A DNA stretch of 61,641 bases from Deltaproteobacteria bacterium (GTDB lineage: Bacteria; Desulfobacterota; Desulfobaccia; Desulfobaccales; 0-14-0-80-60-11): contig VGSQ01000004.1 in NCBI GenBank assembly GCA_016874975.1, positions 1-61,641 on the forward strand, given 5' to 3'. Of the stretch, positions 59,551-61,641 are shown piece by piece. The notes under the pieces are model-generated. The model was not told the DNA's origin, did not search any database, and worked only from the letters and a program-made list of their open reading frames with translations. Each line of letters begins with the position of its first letter. Position 1 is the first letter of the stretch. The position numbers and the translations under genes were made by a program.

Positions 59551-60672
59551 ATGATCTACCTGGATTACAACGCCACCACGCCCGTGGCCCCGGAGGTGGC
59601 CCGGGCCATCGACCTGCACCTGGGGGAGGAATTCGGCAACCCCGGCAGCGACTATGCCCTGGGCCGCCGGGCCCAGGCGGCGGTAGAGCAAGCCCGCAGG
59701 GAGGCGGCGGGTTTGCTGGGGTGCGCCCCCGATGAGGTGGTCTTCACCAGCGGCGCCACCGAAGCCAACAACCTGGCGCTCAAGGGGGTGGCCTGGCATT
59801 TCGGCCGGGGGCGCATCCTCAGCAGCGCGGTGGAGCACCCCGCGGTGCGCCAGCCCCTGGCCTTCCTGGCCGCAGAGGGCTTTGACGTCACCATGCTGCC
59901 TGTGGACGGGGACGGTCTGGTGGACCCGGAGGCGGTGCGCCGGGCTTTGACCCCGGACACCATCCTCATCAGCGTCATGCACGCCAACAACGAGACCGGG
60001 GCCATCCAGCCCATTGCCGAGATCGGCGCCGTCGCCCGGGAGGCCGGGGTGCTGCTGCACACCGACGCGGCCCAGAGCGTGGGGAAAATCCCGGTCAACG
60101 TGGACGATCTGAAAGTCGATTACCTCACCCTGGCCGGGCACAAGATGTATGCCCCCAAAGGGGTGGGGGCGCTCTACGTGCGCCGGGGCTCGCCCCTGGC
60201 GCCGCTGCTGCACGGAGCCTCCCAGGAGGGGGGCCGACGGGCCGGCACCGAGAACGTCCCCTACCTGGCCGGCCTGGGGGAAGCCTGCCGCCTGGGCCGG
60301 GAGGGTCTGAGCGATTTCATGACGCGGGTTGCGGCCCTGCGGGACCTGCTGCACCGGCGCCTCCGGGAGGGCTTTCCCCAACTCATCCTCAACGGGCCCC
60401 CGGACGCCCGCCTCCCCAACACCCTGAACGTGTCTTTTCCAGGCTTTTCGGGCCGGCGCATCCTGGCGGCGCTGCCCGAACTGGCTGCTTCTCTCGGGGC
60501 CGCCTGCCACGGCGACCTGGAGGAGCCCTCCCCCGTCCTCACCGCCATGGGCCTGCCCCGGGACCTGGCCCTGAGCGCCGTGCGCCTGAGTCTGGGCCGC
60601 CCCACCTCCCGGGAAGAGGTGGAACGGGCCGCGGAGCTGCTTCTGGGGGCGCTGCAACGCCTGACCGGTTGA
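59551..60672 (+). CDS. Cysteine desulfurase (NifS/IscS-like)
   Basis: PLP enzyme taking sulfur from cysteine for Fe-S clusters or other thio-cofactors; 373 aa. MIYLDYNATTPVAPEVARAI at the N-terminus, VVFTSGATEANNLALKGVAW (cofactor phosphate), HTDAAQSVGKIPVNVDDLKV (Asp to the ring nitrogen), LAGHKMYAPKGVGALYVRRG (Schiff-base Lys). The persulfide Cys is probably in LGAACHGDLEEPSPVL. No iscU/iscR or selenophosphate genes lie alongside, so the exact class (IscS, NifS, selenocysteine lyase-like) is open. GGGAGG precedes the ATG. Confidence 0.93.
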   Translation: MIYLDYNATTPVAPEVARAIDLHLGEEFGNPGSDYALGRRAQAAVEQARREAAGLLGCAPDEVVFTSGATEANNLALKGVAWHFGRGRILSSAVEHPAVRQPLAFLAAEGFDVTMLPVDGDGLVDPEAVRRALTPDTILISVMHANNETGAIQPIAEIGAVAREAGVLLHTDAAQSVGKIPVNVDDLKVDYLTLAGHKMYAPKGVGALYVRRGSPLAPLLHGASQEGGRRAGTENVPYLAGLGEACRLGREGLSDFMTRVAALRDLLHRRLREGFPQLILNGPPDARLPNTLNVSFPGFSGRRILAALPELAASLGAACHGDLEEPSPVLTAMGLPRDLALSAVRLSLGRPTSREEVERAAELLLGALQRLTG

Positions 60673-60748
60673 GGGCCCGGGCCCATGCCCCGCCTCACCC
60701 GGCCCCCCAGAGGTGCCCACAGGGTGAAAGACAAACGTCGCTCCCTCC

Positions 60749-60776
60749 TTGTCTGGAGCAGCCAGGCAAGTATAAT
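60749..60776 (+). promoter_or_regulatory. Putative promoter of the HlyD-type adaptor gene
   Basis: TTGTCT, 16 bp, TATAAT. The leader of about 110 nt carries a CCGGCAG-GTTTT-CTGCCGG hairpin at about 60821-60838. Confidence 0.55.
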
Positions 60777-60892
60777 GGGATGGGGCCGGCAGGGGGCAGG
60801 GGCCGGCATGAAAGACGCCGGCAGGTTTTCTGCCGGGCCGAAACAACCTCCCGGATTTCCCGGGAAAGTTGGCGGCAAAGGGGATCGTCGCA

Positions 60893-61641
60893 ATGAAGCG
60901 CAAGGTGCTCATCCTGCTGCTGGTGTTGGCGGCGGCGGGGGCCGTGGGTTATTATCTGCTGCTCCGGACCAAAGCGGCCCCTTCCGGGGAGTTGCGCCTT
61001 GCCGGGCACATCGAGGCCACGGAGACGAACCTGGGCTTCAAGGTGCCCGGCGCCATCGCCGCCATCCACTTCCAGGAAGGGCAGGAGGTGCAGGCCGGCC
61101 AGGTGGTGGCGGAATTGGAGTCCGGCGACCTGCGCCAGGAGGTGGCCGTGGCCGCCGGCCGCCTGGCCGCGGCCCGGGCCAACCTGACCCGGCTGGAGAA
61201 CGGCTTCCGCCCCGAGGAGGTGCGCGAGGCCCAGGCCGCGGCGGCCCAGGCCCGGGCCGATTATGTGGACCGGGAGCGGGATTACCGGCGCATGGAAAAC
61301 CTCTTCCGCCGCAAGGTGGTGTCCGCCTCCACCCGGGACAAGGCCGAAGCCGCCTATCTGATGTCCCGGGAGGCCCTGCGCCGGGCCCAGGAGACCTATG
61401 ACCTGCGCCGCCGGGGCTACCGCCGGGAGGACATCGAGGCCGGGCGGGCGGACGTGCAGGCGGCCATGGCCCAACTGGAGCTGGCCAGGACCCGCCTGGG
61501 CTACGCCACCATCACCACGCCCGTCGCCGGGGTGGTGCTGGCCCGTCCCGCCGAGCCCGGCCAGGTGGTCCAGGTGGGCGCCACCGTCCTCACCCTGGGC
61601 GATCTGGACAATGTCTGGTTCGAGGGCTGGATCCCCGAAAC
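60893..61641 (+). CDS. HlyD/YbhG-type efflux periplasmic adaptor (3' end beyond window)
   Basis: Open to the end of the window, so it is missing from the ORF track; 249 codons visible. A signal anchor (KVLILLLVLAAAGAVGYYLL) is followed by the first half of a lipoyl domain (RLAGHIEATETNLGFKVPGA, HFQEGQEVQAGQVVAELESG). A long coiled-coil hairpin is next (AAARANLTRLENGFRPEEVR, ARADYVDRERDYRRMENLFR, REDIEAGRADVQAAMAQLEL). The second lipoyl half is ARTRLGYATITTPVAGVVLA with AEPGQVVQVGATVLTLGDL. Likely linked to ABC-transporter genes downstream, as in YbhGFSR-type systems. Confidence 0.9.
   Translation, partial: MKRKVLILLLVLAAAGAVGYYLLLRTKAAPSGELRLAGHIEATETNLGFKVPGAIAAIHFQEGQEVQAGQVVAELESGDLRQEVAVAAGRLAAARANLTRLENGFRPEEVREAQAAAAQARADYVDRERDYRRMENLFRRKVVSASTRDKAEAAYLMSREALRRAQETYDLRRRGYRREDIEAGRADVQAAMAQLELARTRLGYATITTPVAGVVLARPAEPGQVVQVGATVLTLGDLDNVWFEGWIPE

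Overview
This is a GC-rich (low-to-mid 60s percent by eye), gene-dense bacterial chromosome segment. Gene content suggests a deltaproteobacterial / Desulfobacterota-type anaerobe, perhaps near Desulfobacca or the Syntrophobacterales. This is inferred from an 11-subunit Nuo operon without the NADH-oxidising module, a two-subunit class I fumarase, pyruvate phosphate dikinase, LarB, an HpnI-like glycosyltransferase and an IspH-UbiA fusion. No rRNA, tRNA, CRISPR array, transposase or prophage gene was recognised.

Layout. 0-10.1 kb (minus strand): a spermidine-synthase-like membrane protein, pssA and psd (phosphatidylethanolamine synthesis), then a DUF465-ilvB-ilvN-ilvC branched-chain amino acid operon with a clear sigma70 promoter, a DUF3108-like exported protein and a small J-domain protein. 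10.9-19.3 kb (plus): pyrR; a tight four-gene operon (two unrecognised large proteins around yjbQ, plus an alpha/beta hydrolase); an HpnI-like glycosyltransferase; larB; a GxxExxY-family gene fragment. 19.3-29.9 kb (minus): a fumarase operon that also carries a sensor kinase, PBP1A, an LCCL-domain protein, an FmdB zinc ribbon, an M48/TPR protease, rsfS and nadD. 29.9-34.6 kb (minus): proA and proB, separated by about 2.3 kb holding a wrecked hicBA locus, DUF2007, an overlapping HEPN/MNT pair and DUF2442. 35-36 kb: a small unknown protein and a creatininase-family protein. 36.2-45.9 kb (plus): nuoABCDHIJKLMN with promoter and intrinsic terminator. 46-53 kb (minus): a lipoprotein, an outer-membrane porin with a near-consensus promoter, the IspH-UbiA fusion and a membrane-anchored SGNH hydrolase. 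54-61.6 kb: a metallophosphoesterase, a small secreted protein, ppdK, plsC, a cysteine desulfurase and the start of an HlyD-type adaptor running off the end.

The most unusual layer is in the gaps between genes. At least three MITE-like families are present. MITE-A is 210 bp with perfect 18-bp terminal inverted repeats and 11-bp target duplications; two copies about 97% identical lie in opposite orientation 22 kb apart. MITE-B is about 153 bp with 19-bp terminal repeats and a 7-bp AGGTTGT duplication. A third element has CATCCGGAAA ends. One MITE-A copy sits inside a MITE-B copy, and that nest sits between an orphan hicB antitoxin gene and what reads as the C-terminal stub of hicA, in the gap between proB and proA. 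Several families of short palindromes and a 7-bp-periodic tract occupy most other gaps.

Many ORF-track entries start upstream of the probable start; I trimmed starts using ribosome-binding sites, promoters and family N-termini. Functional names rest on recognised motifs and order, not on database searches.
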